From assembly GCA_945885485.1 (NCBI GenBank), contig CAMCYT010000058.1, positions 1 through 12,714 on the forward strand: DNA of 12,714 bases, written 5' to 3'. Both the position numbers and the translations under genes were made by a program. The notes under the pieces are model-generated. The model saw only the letters and a list, made by a program, of their open reading frames with translations. It did not search any database and was not told the DNA's origin. The DNA comes from Prosthecobacter debontii (GTDB lineage: Bacteria > Verrucomicrobiota > Verrucomicrobiia > Verrucomicrobiales > Akkermansiaceae). Every line of letters starts with the position of its first letter. Within the stretch, counting starts at the first letter, position 1. Shown piece after piece: positions 12,569-12,714 of the stretch.

Positions 12569-12714
12569 ATGCGCCGAATCGGTCATTTCCAAACTCGTTT
12601 TCAAACCATCTCGCTATGGAAATCTGATCTCGCAACCGAGTTCCGCTGCACCGGCGCGATCCATGCGTGGTTTCACCACAAGCGTTTTCTCACCGGTCTC
12701 GCGTGGGATTTGAT
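12569..12714 (+). CDS. N-terminal fragment of an unidentified protein, possibly spermidine-synthase-like
   Basis: An open frame of 48 codons from the ATG at 12569 runs off the window end: MRRIGHFQTRFQTISLWKSD and on to FHHKRFLTGLAWDL. The compact start, the repeated FQT, and HHKRFLTGLAWDL resemble the N-terminal strand domain of spermidine-synthase-like methyltransferase-fold proteins, where a RFLTGLAWD-type phrase precedes the glycine-rich SAM-binding loop. That loop is beyond the window, so this is a guess. There is no Shine-Dalgarno motif before the ATG. It is divergent from the lipoprotein gene. Confidence 0.6.
   Translation, partial: MRRIGHFQTRFQTISLWKSDLATEFRCTGAIHAWFHHKRFLTGLAWDL

Noticed and set aside
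1..12714. CRISPR array, tRNA, rRNA or known riboswitch
   Set aside because: No regularly spaced direct repeats, cloverleaf-like sequences, rRNA segments or recognisable riboswitch cores were seen on either strand.

Overview
This window looks like chromosome of a Verrucomicrobiota bacterium, probably in or near the class Verrucomicrobiae. That is an inference from several things together: a cytidylate kinase fused to a PlsC acyltransferase behind tyrA and aroA, a small lipoprotein whose tail matches one I associate with this phylum, intergenic repeats of a kind I remember from these genomes, and an absence of Shine-Dalgarno sites at almost every start. No tRNA, rRNA, CRISPR array or transposase gene is visible.

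Layout. (1) 1-585, minus strand: ribosomal protein genes rplU and rpmA, the latter cut by the window edge. (2) 586-807: divergent promoter region with a 37-bp palindromic Fur/PerR-type operator overlapping a TATAAT box. (3) 808-5421, plus strand: a Fur/PerR-family regulator without the usual zinc-binding cysteine pairs, then sufC, sufB and sufD (Fe-S cluster assembly scaffold) and an exported glutathione-peroxidase-family enzyme. This reads as an iron/peroxide-responsive cluster. No cysteine desulfurase or SufE/SufU/SufA gene is present here. (4) 5468-5867, plus: two tandem, related mini-lipoproteins of 54 and 66 residues. (5) 6007-8124: a secreted GH16 glycoside hydrolase (minus) divergent from an integral-membrane acyltransferase-3 protein (plus). 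(6) 8131-8342: a non-coding 212-bp nested inverted repeat between convergent genes. (7) 8408-11910, minus: tyrA, aroA and the cmk-plsC fusion, tightly packed as an operon for aromatic amino acid, CMP-kinase and phospholipid steps. (8) 11911-12409, minus: a small lipoprotein gene whose strong intrinsic terminator ends flush against the tyrA start codon. (9) 12569-12714, plus: the first 48 codons of a further gene.

The most interesting points are the unusual regulator with its long operator beside sufCBD and the peroxidase, the twin lipoproteins (one was absent from long-ORF calls and the other easily mis-started), the nested palindrome, the terminator abutting tyrA, and a SufC start codon that appears to be supplied by an intergenic repeat. 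All functional calls come from reading translated sequence by eye; no database search was run.
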